DNA from: Papiliotrema nemorosa
Taxonomy: Eukaryota; Basidiomycota; Tremellomycetes; Tremellales; Rhynchogastremaceae
NCBI GenBank assembly: GCA_032158125.1
Contig: JASKOT010000006.1
Location: 62,001-126,000, forward strand
Reading direction: 5' to 3'
DNA: 64,000 nt
The number at the start of each line of letters is the position of its first letter. Position 1 is the first letter of the stretch. The notes below the pieces were generated by a model. The model had not been told where the DNA came from, searched no databases, and saw only the letters and a list, made by a program, of their open reading frames with translations. The position numbers and the translations under genes are program-made. Shown here piece by piece: positions 22,800-33,329 of this stretch.

Positions 22800-23774
22800 A
22801 TGCCATCGACTACCTCTGTCAGCGCGGGCGCCTCGAGCGACACCGCCGTTCCCGAAAACGTCGCAGCCTCATCGGCCTCTGCCGACGACTCGGCGCAACA
22901 GAACGTGTCAACATACCGCATGACCTTCGTTCCCACGTTGTTGGAGAAGAAAGCTACGACCATCTTGACTTTGAAGGGAAAGTTGCACTCGGTCAACGGG
23001 GACACAATCAGCGAGGACAAGGTGGAATCTGTGCCCGAGCCTTCACTCTGGAAAGGTCTAGCTACCGTTCGAGATTCCCTCGGATCAGCGTGGAGGAAGG
23101 TCACCAAGAACGGTACACGCAAGCTACCGAAAGACTGGCGTAGTCGAGTTTCTCAAATGATGAGCGCCGACTTTACTGCGAAGTCCAAGTTCAAACTCGC
23201 AAATACGGAATGCCAAGTGGAATTCTGTGAGACTGACGAGGAATACGAGAGCGTGTCGCAAGGCGGGACTGTTTTGTGTAAACATTTCGGGATCGGCAAG
23301 AATCCCTTTGTACTCGCCTGGGTAACCTCCGACTGGGATGGCAAAGAATCTGCCCCTTTGCTTACATGTCGGACGAATGAGACGGTCAATACAGCTTGTT
23401 CGACGCTGTCAGATGACAAAAAGCTCTGGAAGGACACCAAACTTGGCAAGCCCGTGGCGTACAACCTCGAGCATTTGTACGAGCACTTTTTGAAAAAGAA
23501 AGGAGTGAAAGATTACCTGACCGTTCAATCTATGCTGCAAGGTGAAGATGCCGCAGGAGAATCCAAAGCGACCTTCGAAGAGCATTCCGACTCCGAAGCA
23601 AACCGGTTGAAATTGCTCATGAAGGGGATCACAACGCTGGATCCAGGGCTTTCAACCGTTGTCACCAAGTTGTACCTCTCCAGAAACCCCGAGGAGGCGA
23701 GGGACACTTATCAGAAAGCCATGAGTCTTTTTGGGGGACCTTATGAGGGTGAACATCTGTCCGTAAAGGTGTGA
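22800..23774 (+). CDS. Orphan protein, tandem 324-residue family, paralog 3
   Basis: Intronless, 324 residues from ATG 22800, the same length as paralog 1. An Ala/Ser-rich N-terminal tail precedes TYRMTFVPTLLEKK. Shared blocks are SLWKGLATVRDSL, then NGTRKLPKDWRSRVSQMMSA, then SKFKLANTECQVEF, then GIGKNPFVLAWVTSDWDG, and the C-terminal LYLSRNPEEARDTYQKAMSLFGG, which matches EPEKARTMFHDMLNVLGNG of paralog 2. More Lys-rich than its neighbours. Function unknown. It is convergent with the zinc-cluster factor downstream. Confidence 0.8.
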   Translation: MPSTTSVSAGASSDTAVPENVAASSASADDSAQQNVSTYRMTFVPTLLEKKATTILTLKGKLHSVNGDTISEDKVESVPEPSLWKGLATVRDSLGSAWRKVTKNGTRKLPKDWRSRVSQMMSADFTAKSKFKLANTECQVEFCETDEEYESVSQGGTVLCKHFGIGKNPFVLAWVTSDWDGKESAPLLTCRTNETVNTACSTLSDDKKLWKDTKLGKPVAYNLEHLYEHFLKKKGVKDYLTVQSMLQGEDAAGESKATFEEHSDSEANRLKLLMKGITTLDPGLSTVVTKLYLSRNPEEARDTYQKAMSLFGGPYEGEHLSVKV

Positions 23775-23904
23775 ATAAAGGGTCGTAGGCGATTGTCAGT
23801 GCGACTTGAGAGGCGTGCTGCGTATGAATGTCTACTCCGGAGCCAATCTTTGGGATACTGTATACTGAGCGCGTCTAGGGCGACACCCTCTAGACTTCGA
23901 TACA

Positions 23905-26223
23905 TTACGCAGAGACATCGAACCCGACTGGGGTCTGAGGCCGACTGTCGAACAACCCTTGCAGATCGTCTTTTGCTAATTGAACATACTGAACTCTACT
24001 ATACAAAGAGCACCAATCTTGAAGTTCGTTGACCCATTCTGTCGGGTTGTCGCCTCGCAACATGTCGAGCATCATCCGGAATATCTTTCCCCTCTGAGCT
24101 GTCAGTGCTTTTACTCGTATCGTAGGTGGTGATTCACCATGCTCTCTCCGTTTGCTGCTAGATCGTCAAGAGGTAAAGAGCACAAGACGTTGAATGCTGT
24201 CCTTCCTATCCGTGTACGCTCGTCACTTGCCGTGGCGGGATTTGTCTCCAAATCATCGGCATATGATAGCTAACTATGAGCTGCGTGTTTGCCATTGTCC
24301 GCGAAGACGCACCAGAACGAACTGCAACGAAGCCTCCGTGACGAGTATATTCGCCCTTTGCATTCCCAAGACTGCGCCCGGCTCATCCTGTCCCACCCAT
24401 TCCGGATCCCTGAGATACCTGGGCAACGCATCCATGCGATCTGCGGATTCTCTCCTGACTTTCTCTATCCAAGCCTTCTCCACTTCAAGTTCCTGCGGCG
24501 AGAGGGGGTCTCCGTGGTTAAGACGTAATCGAACGCGACGTTGGCGGGAGAGACATTCGCCCATGGGTGCAAAGATCTGGACGACACCGATGAACCCGAG
24601 TAAAGAGCAAGATTCGCCTTCACGAGCTGGGAACGCGCCTTGGGTGGTGAGCATCTCGTCGTCCACCGGTAGAGGGTACGGAGCGAGTCCTTCAAAGTCG
24701 TTCAAATGGATAGGGTATCCTGCCGATGCTTCGGTTCTGCTATCAGCGCGGAACATGATAGAAGTGATAGTATAGATGGGGAGAACGTCACTCACATGTC
24801 CACCGCATAGACATGCCAGAATACCCTCCGCCTGAGTTCTCGTTCTATGCAATCCACATCGTCCATTGGCGTCCTCAAGCAGAGCACGTGGGTGATCTGG
24901 CAAGCTTCGGCCAATACCGCGATGGCTCGATTCGTCTCGCCAACCGACTGACAGTAAAAGTATCCCCTGATTGTCAACACTGATCCCGACGTCGTTGGCA
25001 CAACTCACGTCATGAGGGTCGCTATTTGGTTTACGGACAATGTCTTGTACCTCCTATCCACCTTGAGCATACTGGCTTGATGACATCGTTTCTGCAACCA
25101 ATGCAGCTCCTGCCTCGAGTAGTTGCCGAGCCGAGTCAGGGGACTCTGCCCTATTGTGTATGCGACTGCGATGAGCTCCGTCGCCATAGAGCCTTAGATT
25201 GATCGACTCACTTATACCCAAGACTAGAGCTGCGAAACCCTTGTCAACCCTATCGTGCCTCATTGCCAGCTTTTGAGAGAAGCTCGGCCGGTGCACTAGT
25301 GGGAAGAGCGATTGAACATAGCGCAGAAACACCGACAAAATCTCCATCATGGCACCCCAGGTCCCCACATCTTCCAGCGGCATACCCGAGGTGATGGGTA
25401 TACTGTTTATCCTGGTCAATTCCGCCATGCGATGTTCCGGAACTCCAGGGATGTGTCGGGTCGGTTGAGACGAGGCGGAAGGGGGATCAGGATGTGGGTC
25501 GGTGAGAAGTGACCAGGGTGTAGAAGAAGACACCGTATTGTCGGCTCCGAATGGGTCGTTGTCTGCGAATGAAAAGGAAGTAGTCAGAGGGGGATTGTTG
25601 ATCATGGATGGATTGCCCATGGGCATAGGGGACATGTCGGGGAGAATGGGTACGTTTGGGCTGAACGCTGGATTATGATTGAATGAAGAGAGGATCGGAT
25701 CCTGTTGAGGTAGTAGGTTGGGCTTTAGCCCATGTTCGGGAGGGTTTTGAGTATGCTGTGGCGCCGGCGGGGGAGGGTGGTGGAGTTGTTGATGATGTAG
25801 CTGATGGTGGGTTTCTTGATGCGGATGACTCCCATGGGTAATCTGCGAAAATGGAAAGACGTCCTCTCGAGCATTACTGACTGGCTGAGATAGTGCGCGC
25901 TCCGAAGACGACCCCGCACGGTTCGACCTGGCAGTGGTCATTGTACCCGAAGTAGCCGTGGTAGACGTTCTAGGTCGTCCCGGTCGTTGGTACCCTCGTA
26001 AGAAGGTACACTCTGCTCCGGCCCGTGTACATGTTCGACACCGTATATTGCTCGAAGATCCACCCTCATCTTCATTGTCCGGGACACACCGTGTCTGCAC
26101 ATACTGTGAGCGGATGAAAGGGGATTACACGACGGAGGTTAGGAGGGTTTGAGTGTGGGGGTGGTGTGGGATTCTCACCTTTCGTTTTCTGCACAAATCG
26201 CAAGTGTTGTACTGCGGTGCCAT
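23905..26223 (-). CDS. Zn(II)2Cys6 fungal transcription factor
   Basis: Gal4-class nuclear regulator. It starts MAPQYNTCDLCRKRK at 26223. An intron then joins TRCVPDNEDEGG and IRCRTCTRAGAECTFLRGYQRPGRPR. Using the acceptor before ACACGG gives C-x2-C-x6-C-x15-C-x2-C-x6-C; the 15-residue loop is longer than usual. A His/Gln/Pro-rich disordered region (about 25680-25850) is followed by the fungal-specific domain with MMEILSVFLRYVQSLFPLVHRPSF (about 25290-25360) and RRRVFWHVYAVDM (about 24795-24835). The last exon ends PVGFDVSA with the stop at 23905. Target unknown. Confidence 0.85.
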
Positions 26224-26541
26224 GGTGTATCGAGCTCAAACCCCAGCATGCACTCACTGTCAAGGTATGATTGAACAAGATGCATGTACCCGTCCACCTG
26301 AAAGACCGGAGCATGCTTCGATGCGATCATCATAGAGTGCACGCCCACGCGGATGTTTATTTGCGGCGAAAAAAGGGCATAAAGAATGGTCCGTCTCAGA
26401 TCTGTCATACAGCCAGCGAGGAACGTGGACTGGTCACGCATGCATGAGGGTATCTGGGAGAGTATGCGTTCAGGCATGTCTACGTGAAGTATGTATGATC
26501 GCCCAAGACAGATGAAAGTTGAGCGAAGCCATCGCAAACGC
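26224..26541. other. Intergenic region, regulator promoter / SDR 3' end
   Basis: About 318 bp between the start of the zinc-cluster factor and the stop of the SDR. Nothing coding supported. Confidence 0.45.
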
Positions 26542-27659
26542 CTACTGAGTCGTGTAACCTGGAACGTCAGCCGATATCCCACCTTACGCTACCGGTATTC
26601 TCACCTCCGTCAATGACAATGTCCGAACCGACCATCCAGCCCATTCCACCTTGTTTGTCTGAAACGAGCACAGCGATAAAGTCTCCAATCTCCTCGGCGC
26701 TAGCGAATCTGGCCTTGTTCAGCGATTGCCTCTGTAACGAGTCTTGTAAACTCACCGTCCGGCCGGAGTCCTCCTTTGCCATTCCTGAGACCAGGCTCGG
26801 GCTTCTTCATCGGGTGGATTGGCGATCATATCGGTGTTGACGTAGCCCTGCGGAGTCAGGAGGGTCTTGGCTTCATCGATGCGGTACATACCGGAGAGAC
26901 CGAGTTGACCATGATACCATACGGTGCCCACTCGGTAGCGAGACTCTGTTTCGTCAACGAGGGGTCCTTGACAGACTATCACGATGATGAAATGGGACTC
27001 ACCTTGGACAGCATTGTAAGAGCACCCTTACTGGCGTTGTAGGATGCTTGGTGTTGAGGAGTCATAGCGACCAGACCGGAAACGCTCGAGATGAACAATA
27101 TCTGCTTGCCCAAGTTTCTCGGTTCACCCATTTTGGCTGGAGAGGATCCATCGACGGCGATGGGGACGTCGAGCCAAGATCGGACGAGGGCTCGAGCGGT
27201 GTAATACGCACCGAAAGTGTTTACCTCGAACACCTTTTTAAAGTCGTCTAGACGTCTCAACTCGGTCCAAGAAGCCGTAGAGCAACTCACCATCGGTATT
27301 GTCGTGAGCGTCTTTCCAGAGTGTAATACCCGCGCACGCAATTCCAATATCGACTTTCTTCCCATACGCCTTCTCCACAGCCTCGATGGCGCTGTTGACC
27401 TGCTCACTCTCCGTCACTTCACATTTGAACGCCTTGACCTTGGTCCCTGTCTCTTGGGAGAGCTTGTCGGTTTGAGTAGTGGGATCGGAAGAAGTGTATG
27501 TGACGGCTACGTCTGCGCCAGCTTTATACATCAGCACGAGTCCCTCGGAGCGGTACTCAACCTACCTTTGGCGAGGGATTGAGTGACGGCCCATCCGATT
27601 CCTCGTCCACCACCAGTGATGAGGACGAGCTTGTTGGAGAAGTCAAGAGTAAGGGGCAT
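26542..27659 (-). CDS. Short-chain dehydrogenase/reductase (sorbose/xylulose-reductase-like)
   Basis: Classical NAD(P)H SDR. It starts MPLTLDFSNKLVLITGGGRGIGWAV at 27659, giving the coenzyme motif T-G-G-G-R-G-I-G. Later come IACAGITLWKDA (NAG-equivalent), VFEVNTFGAYY, the catalytic Ser in ILFISSVSG, and Tyr/Lys in ASYNASKGA (about 27030-27055). SPGYVNTDM follows and the last exon gives IDGGYTTQ with the stop at 26542. About five exons and 290 residues. The family includes NADP-dependent polyol and ketose reductases (Sou1-like); the substrate cannot be fixed. A Met 57 bp further upstream is an alternative start. Confidence 0.88.
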
Positions 27660-27960
27660 CTCTGGGGACGTTCTGACTAAGATCTGGGCAGAGACAGAGA
27701 GTGTATCGCTTGACAAAAGTCTACGATCAAGCTATACATGATGTTTCTGTGGATCGAAACCCCCGATGAAGAGCGGACAATTAAATGGTCCGTCTAGTCT
27801 CCGCATTCGCCGGTAGATATACCGCCGGCCAAATCACTTCCCCTCGCTTTGGTGATGCATGAAGGCTACATGTAGATGCAGAGGCGGAACACGGGTGATG
27901 CATAGGGGGTCTACATGTACAGTGGATACAAGGCGATGGAGGAGCTAAGGGGACTTGAGA

Positions 27961-28572
27961 TCATGCCTGTTGAGTCTGCCTTTGCTCGAACCGCTCGACC
28001 ACCTCCAACATCGACATTGGACCTTTCGACAGGAACATGACTCGGGTCGAAGGTGATACCTCCTGAGAAGTCAGTTACTGAGTCAAATCGAGAGGTTGAA
28101 GGATTCTGTCAACGTACAAAGGTTGTATTGACCAGTTCTTCCAAGGCGCCGGCCATTTCAGGGATACCCTTCAATCCTCCTCCCACTACCAATGCATCCC
28201 TACCCAATCAGTCTTGCTCCCGAGGGGAAACGAAAGATCTATCGCGACTCACCAAAGTCTGGAACGAAGCTTTGGCTCGACCGTCTGCCGGACCTCATTG
28301 GGCTTTGTCCTGATCTTAGTTCTGCGCTTGCACGATGACTCCTCAACTCACCCAATGATCTCAAAGGAATCGTAACCCTTCTCTTTCATGATCTTCGTCA
28401 CGTCCTTGGCCTCTTGCGCGATGGAGATGGGGACATCAGACCACGGGACTTTGATAGGTCCCGTCGGGCCCATGTTGAGCGGTAAGCCGACTAGTAGGAA
28501 TGCGGGCTTCGAGGAGGTCGATGAGGCAGACATGATGTTTCTTCGACTGGAGAGTGCGATGGACTGGCTCAT
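27961..28572 (-). CDS. Orphan protein of tandem pair (copy A), possible mitochondrial form
   Basis: About 125 residues in four exons; I do not recognise the family. Core: KPAFLLVGLPLNMGPTGP, IKVPWSDVPISI, then an exon beginning TKPNEVRQTVEPKLRSRLW, then DALVVGGGLKGIPEMAGALEELVN, and a last exon EVSPSTRVMFLSKGPMSMLE ending QRQTQQA. The alternating hydrophobic strands and a Gly-rich loop look like a small alpha/beta fold. Two usable Met codons: 28572 gives a short Ser/Arg N-extension without acidic residues, like a mitochondrial presequence, and 28533 gives the core alone. Its neighbour at 29.0-29.6 kb is a clear paralog with the same exon phases. Confidence 0.75.
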
Positions 28573-29022
28573 GAATCGTGCTGTAGGACTTGAGCACATC
28601 GGTGTGAGATATCAACGCTCACGCATGGGTATATATAGGTGATCGAAGAGACACCAATCTTTGAGCTCACGTTGAATCGCGGCTAGACGCCGTGCCGCGG
28701 GATTCTACCACTTGCCTGAACCGAGTCACCATCGGCGCCCTCGGACATCTACCTGCATGAGGTCGACAATAGATAGGCTGACAGACAGGCGAGCAGTCCA
28801 TATTCGGCCGAGTTGCTACTGAATGCATGGCAGCTGGTAGATGAAATTCTATCTACCAATTCGTTCCGCGCAAACCTTTCTCACCTTGCGGAATCTTCGA
28901 TTGGTGTACACCTGATCCGAAGTCGATACATGCGACCTTCCGTACCCAACATCTCGTGACGAGGTAGAATACATATGAAGCGCAACGATGGATACGAAAC
29001 TCTCACTGTGCAACTACGCCAG
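28573..29022. other. Intergenic region between tandem pair copies
   Basis: About 450 bp. It contains a TATATATA-like stretch at about 28629-28637, suited to a minus-strand promoter for copy A. No other gene supported. Confidence 0.45.
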
Positions 29023-29631
29023 TCACTGTTTCGCCTGAAGCGCCTCGAACCGCTCGACTGTTTCCAACAACGACATTGGGCCTTTCGAGACGAACATGAC
29101 TCGAGTGGAAGGTGATACCTCCTGGCTTGGTCAGAGGCGCCCTTCCATGTTTCGTAGGCCAGTATTTGCCATTGGGCGTGACTCACCTTTGCTGTATTTA
29201 CGAGTTCTTCTAAGGCTCCTACCATCTCTGGGATGGTCTTCAGTCCTCCACCAACGACCAACACGTCCCTGTCGTCAGCTTGTGTGATACAGACTATACG
29301 CACCATTGCCTAGACTGCAGTTTGGCAGTGACAGGTCCCCGCACGTCATTCGGTCGTACTCTGCTGATCAGTCGAGCTCCTGAGAAATTGTTTCGACACA
29401 CTCTAGTGTTTCATAAGAGTCATATCCCCTCTCAGCCATGATGTTGTTCACCTTCTCCAATTCTTCTGGGATAGAAATGGGTGTGTCGGACCAAGCGACC
29501 TTGATGGGCCCTTGGGGTCCCATACTAAGAGGCAACCCCACGGCAAGAATGGCAGGTTTGGTGGAAGTAGACATTGTTCGCGTCAAGACTGGCTTGAGGA
29601 GAGTTCGAGCGAGCTGAATGGAGAAAGGCAT
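29023..29631 (-). CDS. Orphan protein of tandem pair (copy B), presequence-like N-terminus
   Basis: Paralog of the gene at 27961-28572, with matching exon structure. N-terminal MPFSIQLARTLLKPVLTRT is Arg/Leu-rich and lacks acidic residues, as expected of a mitochondrial presequence. A second Met at about 29574 begins the core STKPAILAVGLPLSMGPQGP, IKVAWSDTPISI. Then VRPNDVRGPVTAKLQSRQW, DVLVVGGGLKTIPEMVGALEEL and the last exon EVSPSTRVMFVSKGPMSLLETVERFE. The stop is at 29023-29025. The high similarity to copy A indicates a fairly recent tandem duplication. Function unknown. Confidence 0.78.
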
Positions 29632-29881
29632 AGAGGATTGTGCATCTCATGGGGTCTGCTTATATATCTGTCAACCGGGTCGAGCAGAAGAGAGAAACCG
29701 TGAGGATCGGGTGGTAGATCTCTCATCCGCGGATCTCCGGCCATTCGCCGGGAAGCGCCCATACTGTCGGTATGGATCTATAGGAACACGTTGGAAAGCT
29801 GATCAAGGATTCCCAACCCAGATCTGCCTGGCATCTACGCACTACCGAACCCACAAGGTGTATTCAAGTAGTTACGAGAGT

Positions 29882-31489
29882 TCATGACCGCCATTTGGTC
29901 TTGACGATCTCACATAGCTTCCGCTCTTCTAATGACAATCGCATGGCCATGCCCGACAATGACCATCGGTCAGATTTCTGATGCATCAGCCCGCACTCCG
30001 AACTCGCACAGACAGATGACTCACCCGTATTTCCGCCTGTAGATCCAAGATCGAGAGCTCGGGCTGGTACATGGTACTCAGACGCGTCTCCATCAAATCG
30101 ACGATCTCCCCTCTCAGCCGACCAGGACCTTCCGTCGTCTTGTCATTACCACACACTCTCTGGATATCCCGGACTAGAGCATCTTCCAACGCTTCTATAC
30201 TCTCTGGATCTTCTTCCACCGTTCGCAAGTACAGCGCCACGACCAGATTGAGCGAGATTGAACCAGTGGGTGAAACGCGAAAACAGCCAGGATCATCCGG
30301 TCCGTCGATCCAGCCGTCAACATTTGATGTCGATTCGAGCTCGGAGCGTACTCGACCTCTGCCAACGAGAGCCATGTAAATCTCTCCGAACTCCGGTTGC
30401 AAGACTTGTCGTGCGGTCCACCTGAGATCCACCTCGCTGGCTGTCGGATCGAAGAATCCCCATTCGACCATACATTTCCCAGCGGATAAACTCTCCTCAT
30501 AACAGCTAAACACCTCTTTTCCAGCCTCGATATCCATCTCAACCCTCATATCGACGTTCTGACCTTCCTCCACCACTTTCGCTAGGTATTGTGCGGATAG
30601 ATGAGATATTCGGTTCTCCTCCGCAGGGAGACTTTGATTGTCATGTGCGCAAAGAGGAAGAGAGCCGCAAGTCGGACAGCAGTCGGAGTCGGATAAGAGG
30701 GAGGTGTGATTTGTGTTTGAATGGTTGAACATGTCGACGAAAGGGACGAGAGCCATGATATGGTATGCGTCGATAATATAGCCTCGAGTGGAGATCATCG
30801 AGTAGGCATAGAGGTACTCGTACAATGAGGGAGGTCGAGTGGCAGTGGGACTAGTGGGGAATAGATGGGATACTCCGTCAAAGTAGGATTGTATGTCCGA
30901 CTAGCCCATGAGCGCTCTTCCCCATGACGACCCAGAACGAGTGGCCGTGAGATAAACTCACCATGGACAATCCTTCTTCATCCTTCCGCCTGAGCTCCTT
31001 TTCCACCTCAGTCCCTTTTATCCATTTCAAAGCATCATGTGCGTCTTCCCCTGATATATCCTGATTTCCCCAGAAGGTGGGTAGAAGTATGATCTCCCGA
31101 GGTAAAAGCTGTAACCACCCATGATGAGTCGATTCCGTGCTGAAACGCAATTCGTATAGGAGACATGAGGCCAGATGTAACGTGTACTCTGCGGCAGTCG
31201 ATTCTTCACGAACAGCACATATAGTCGAGAACTGGGATGTTTTGTGAGATAACAGTCTGTCTTTCGGGACAGTACACACTGCGATGTCCTCAGCTAAGGG
31301 CGGCAAAGCAAAAACGACAAACTCACAGACCCTATTCCGCGGGATGGCCTGTTGCGCGACTACCTTGCATCCTGTTGAATCTTGGACCAACTGCAGATGC
31401 TCATGTACTGTAATTCCGCGATCGTTGAGCCAGGATCTGAACAAGGGGATACTTGGCGGTTCATTGTAAAAGGAGGGAATGAGAGTCAT
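29882..31489 (-). CDS. SET-domain protein (SETD6/RKM-type lysine methyltransferase candidate)
   Basis: Probable AdoMet-dependent protein lysine methyltransferase of the Rubisco-LSMT/RKM class, with a SET domain followed by a helical substrate-binding region. Start taken at 31489 (MTLIPSFYNEPPSIPLFRSW). The SET start GCKVVAQQAIPRNRV is at about 31330-31375. The central AdoMet motif LVPFVDMFNHSNTNH is followed by an insertion CCPTCGSLPLCAHD. The closing motif EVFSCYEESLSAGKCMVEWGFFDP corresponds to the family's pseudoknot region (sYG-x-nsn...GF). The last exon, after an intron at about 29985-30031, ends EIVKTKWRS at 29882. Substrate unknown. Confidence 0.8.
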
Positions 31490-32003
31490 GGATCGAAATG
31501 GTCTTGCCGCGATGAATCTGGGCTCATTCAGGTCGGAAATCCACCCTCGTGGCGGAGCCCCCTGGGTCACTTTGACGTCAGAGTCTGCAAGATGTACAAG
31601 CATGTCGGTCAAGGCAATAGCGGTGAAGTTGTAGTCCGCTGTTGTATCCTCCTCATTCAGATTGAGCAGATCTATGACAGGTGCTCTCGACGGACAATGG
31701 TCAAAGACGTTCTTTGGCTAAAGTCGCCGCCTCAAGCTGTCTCGTTCATCGCTGCAGGTATTTGAGCCTATAACCTAACTCCACTTTGACAGACGCGATC
31801 CTCCTCTACGCTAGTCTACCTGATTCGATCGGATCTCCTTGTCCGAGCCTGGATGACAAGTGAATCTAGGACGATCGACTTGGCAACGACGGCCTAGGCA
31901 AGCCCAATGACCCCGCTATTCGTTGGTGTCGTGATCCTGTCGAGATGCCACCAAGAGCCTTCCGTACTGGGCAATTCCCCATTCAGACCACTAAGATGCG
32001 TAC
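31490..32003. other. Intergenic region upstream of SET-domain gene
   Basis: About 510 bp between two minus-strand genes. An upstream in-frame extension of the SET gene to 31612 exists but adds no recognisable sequence. Nothing else supported. Confidence 0.4.
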
Positions 32004-32933
32004 CTAAGGATTCCTCTGCGACGGAGGTCGGTACAAGTGAAATTCGCTGGCCGGGTCTCCCAGATCAGAAACGAGATCCATCGATTTGACATGCACGAAG
32101 CCCATCTTTTCGTAGAATGGTATCTGGCCATCAGCTTGACTGTCCACTCTCCATCTGGTCGACTTCCTCGAACCCTGAGGAGGTATAGACGCGGGACGGC
32201 ACTAACCCTCGGTTCGAAAGTAGTCGGGACCCAAACACCTTGCCCCTGCTCATCCGCCCTGTCCAGAACGATCTGGATCAACCTCCTGCCCAGTCCTTTT
32301 CCCGCTGATTCAGGTGTGGTCCCGATTAAGATGATGTTCCAGCTCTCTTTCTGGACCTGCTCAGAGTTGTAAGTTGGATGCAAGAAGGTCGTTTTAGACG
32401 ATCCGGCCGGAATGGGTACTCGATCTCCTCCCAGTGTATCCAAGAATGCCTCGTTGTCCGCGTTGACGGAGGGACTGCTTGATCAGCAATTGTGACTGAT
32501 AGTCCAGAGACAGACAGAATGACGGTCAACCTACGCCTCGGTATAAGCTTTACCGGGGGGTATAAACGCAATGACACTCTCCATCTTTCCGTGTGTATCG
32601 ACCGTTCCCCATATCTCACCTAGATACCCCACTGAGCGCAAGTAGTATATCGCTTTGGCGCGTGCTCGAGAGGTATCTTTACCTCGGTAAAACTTGGCCC
32701 ATGTTGGCACTGACTGTCAGTGAAGTTCTGATTGGAAAGTCGCGTGCAGAGGGAAATGAGGAGAGATGATACTTGCTGACTGAAAAGCTGGAGATCATCA
32801 CCTGGACTGCTACCTCGAACTCATCATCTACTCCATTCAGCTCGTATCGTGTGAGTTTCCAAGCTGAGGACTCACCATCGGCCGGGTCGATGCGCCTGTA
32901 CGTGATGGCTGATTCTTCAGGATTGACCGTCAT
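32004..32933 (-). CDS. GNAT-family N-acetyltransferase
   Basis: Acetyl-CoA-dependent acyltransferase. Starts MTVNPEESAITYRRIDPADG at 32933. The C-terminal half has the GNAT strand IILIGTTPESAGKG, whose GKGLGRRLI is the acetyl-CoA pyrophosphate loop (Q/R-x-x-G-x-G/A). This is followed by VLDRADEQGQGVWVPTT. The last exon reads MGFVHVKSMDLVSDLGDPASE, stop at 32004. Roughly 240 residues in about six exons. The overall layout resembles fungal GNATs of unknown substrate. Confidence 0.8.
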
Positions 32934-33329
32934 TCCCTTTCGTTATTCGTAGACTAGAGAAGCCACCGTTCAGGTCAGATCTTTGTATCCAGTCGACTGC
33001 AAAATACTTCAAGTCTCGATTTAAGTGCGACGGGGTGAATGGATGGATGGAGATTTCCGGAAATCTCGTCTCCCCGTCAACCGACATTTGTGATACCATC
33101 TCATCGCTCATGACATCCTTAGACACCCCACTTCTGCCCAGGGCTGCTCATTAGGGTGTAGACATCTGATCAGCATCATATGTGCATATCCTCCTGGTGC
33201 ATGCAAAGCGGTGAGGCTTGACTTGGCCCATTCGGCGGTCACGTGATACGACGACCTCATGACGTTGTTGAAATCGGCATGGCGAGGACCATTCAATCTG
33301 AACATCTTCAAACCTCTGTGCGACCCAAG
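32934..33329. other. Divergent promoter region GNAT / MFS
   Basis: About 396 bp between divergent ATGs, with a CACGTG at 33240-33245 about 85 bp before the MFS start. No gene supported. Confidence 0.45.
33240..33245. promoter_or_regulatory. CACGTG E-box, MFS/GNAT promoter
   Basis: Core of GTCACGTGAT in the divergent intergenic region; a candidate bHLH site. Confidence 0.4.
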
